Of a stretch of DNA of 15,114 nucleotides, positions 14,498-15,114 are shown in pieces. The DNA lies in the NCBI GenBank assembly GCA_964542855.1, contig CAZIWJ010000066.1, positions 1 to 15,114 on the forward strand, written 5' to 3'. The stretch's first letter is position 1. Every line of letters begins with the position of its first letter. Source of the stretch: CAZIWJ01 sp964542855. GTDB taxonomy: Bacteria > Bacteroidota > Bacteroidia > Cytophagales > Cyclobacteriaceae. Position numbers and translations under genes: made by a program. The notes under the pieces were generated by a model. It worked only from the letters and a program-made list of their open reading frames with translations, was not told the DNA's origin and did no database searches.

Positions 14498-14977
14498 TTA
14501 CCAGGTTGTAGTTTCAATGTGTGCTGCGGCACGTAGAATATCTCTTCTACTTACCTGGCCAATGAGTTTACCCTCTCGAGTTACGATCGGTAATCGCCGG
14601 TGGTTCATACTCAAAAATTTGTTGGCCGCATCAACAACCGTCGTATCATCATACATGCTATCAATACCGGTTGTCATATAATCAGATACCATTCGGTTCG
14701 TTAGAGCCATATTATGATAGTTGTTGTCGATAACGGTTTTCAGGCAGTTACGCTCAGAAACCATACCAAGGATTTCTTTTTTACTATTCAATACCAGTGC
14801 ACCGGAAATCTGGTTCTTGAGTAGGGTATCGATTACTTCGCGGATGGTCTGATCCGGACGAAAAGTTATTAAACGACTTACCGGAACCATGTACTTGGTT
14901 ACCATTTCGTAGTTGCGTCGCTCCGAAGGCTTAAGATGCTTGCGCTTGGTCGGTACTAAATTGGGAGTAAAATTCAT
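14498..14977 (-). CDS. Two-CBS-domain protein
   Basis: A 159-aa soluble protein made almost wholly of a CBS pair (Bateman module). A basic 24-residue N-terminus (TKRKHLKPSERR) leads to CBS1 (about 25-88, with VPVSRLITFRPDQTIREVID and LGMVSERN) and CBS2 (about 97-152, with DYMTTGIDSMYDDTTVVDA and IGQVSRRD). Such stand-alone pairs usually bind adenosine nucleotides or SAM and regulate a partner; the ligand and partner cannot be read from the sequence. No membrane or enzyme domain is attached. The ATG at 14977 is the first in frame; a later Met at residue 25 would start exactly at CBS1 and remains possible. The DUF2256 gene follows 34 nt after its stop. Confidence 0.93.
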   Translation of the reverse strand: MNFTPNLVPTKRKHLKPSERRNYEMVTKYMVPVSRLITFRPDQTIREVIDTLLKNQISGALVLNSKKEILGMVSERNCLKTVIDNNYHNMALTNRMVSDYMTTGIDSMYDDTTVVDAANKFLSMNHRRLPIVTREGKLIGQVSRRDILRAAAHIETTTW

Positions 14978-15000
14978 GAGTGAAGGCGTTAATTTCGGGA

Positions 15001-15013
15001 TACTTAATAAGTA
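15001..15013. promoter_or_regulatory. Inverted repeat upstream of the CBS-domain gene
   Basis: TACTTA-A-TAAGTA is a perfect 6+1+6 inverted repeat 24-36 nt before the CBS gene start on the minus strand. An A/T-rich tract follows at 15029-15044. Its position suits an operator for a dimeric repressor or a leader hairpin, but in A/T-rich DNA it could be chance. Confidence 0.25.
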
Positions 15014-15114
15014 CTATTTGTTACACCTTATAATATAATAAAATTCGCAGGTAAATCCAAATTAAATACTGGGCGACTCCTTTCTTACTACACCATAAAA
15101 TGCTGTTTTTCAGT

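Noticed and set aside
1..15114. Hidden defence, phage, transposon or CRISPR content
   Set aside because: No transposase, integrase, repeat-spacer pattern, toxin-antitoxin pair or nuclease-helicase defence set is visible; nearly all space is filled by core genes.

Overview
The window looks like core chromosome of a Bacteroidota bacterium, most likely of the Cytophagales type. The base composition is moderate, start codons lack clear Shine-Dalgarno sequences and sit behind A/T-rich leaders, and the FolE, PdxA and flavin-reductase homologues are of the Bacteroidota kind. I see no phage, transposase, CRISPR array, tRNA or rRNA. The lineage call is inference from protein style, not from a database search.

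Left part (59-4416, all + strand). A pterin block comes first: a 6-pyruvoyl-tetrahydropterin synthase-like protein overlaps folE (GTP cyclohydrolase I), followed by an atypical SDR protein that lacks the catalytic Tyr. A perfect palindromic terminator (1890-1919) closes this block. A second run holds a small coiled-coil protein, an unrecognised 149-aa protein, a flavin-reductase-like protein (TTG start) and a ligase-associated metallo-beta-lactamase-fold exonuclease. The last three are only 1-2 nt apart.

Middle (4417-5408). About 1 kb has no convincing intact gene. It contains a weak terminator, a doubtful 76-aa minus-strand ORF, and what may be a small gene split by one frameshift just before era.

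Right part. era and der (ribosome-assembly GTPases) lie in tandem on +. They converge stop-to-stop on a minus-strand membrane-anchored pentapeptide-repeat protein. A minus-strand operon rsmA-mgtE-serA-like follows (1-nt and 14-nt overlaps). It is divergent from a + strand pair, M17 leucyl aminopeptidase-pdxA. pdxA converges on a minus-strand pair made of a two-CBS-domain protein and a 50-aa DUF2256 Cys-cluster protein.

Most of the window is housekeeping: pterin and PLP cofactor synthesis, ribosome maturation, Mg2+ transport and peptide turnover. The items most worth a second look are the PTPS/FolE/Tyr-less-SDR trio, the exonuclease without its usual ligase and helicase partners, the gene-poor kilobase with a possible broken gene, and the two unrecognised small proteins. 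I do not see an obvious new defence or mobile system.
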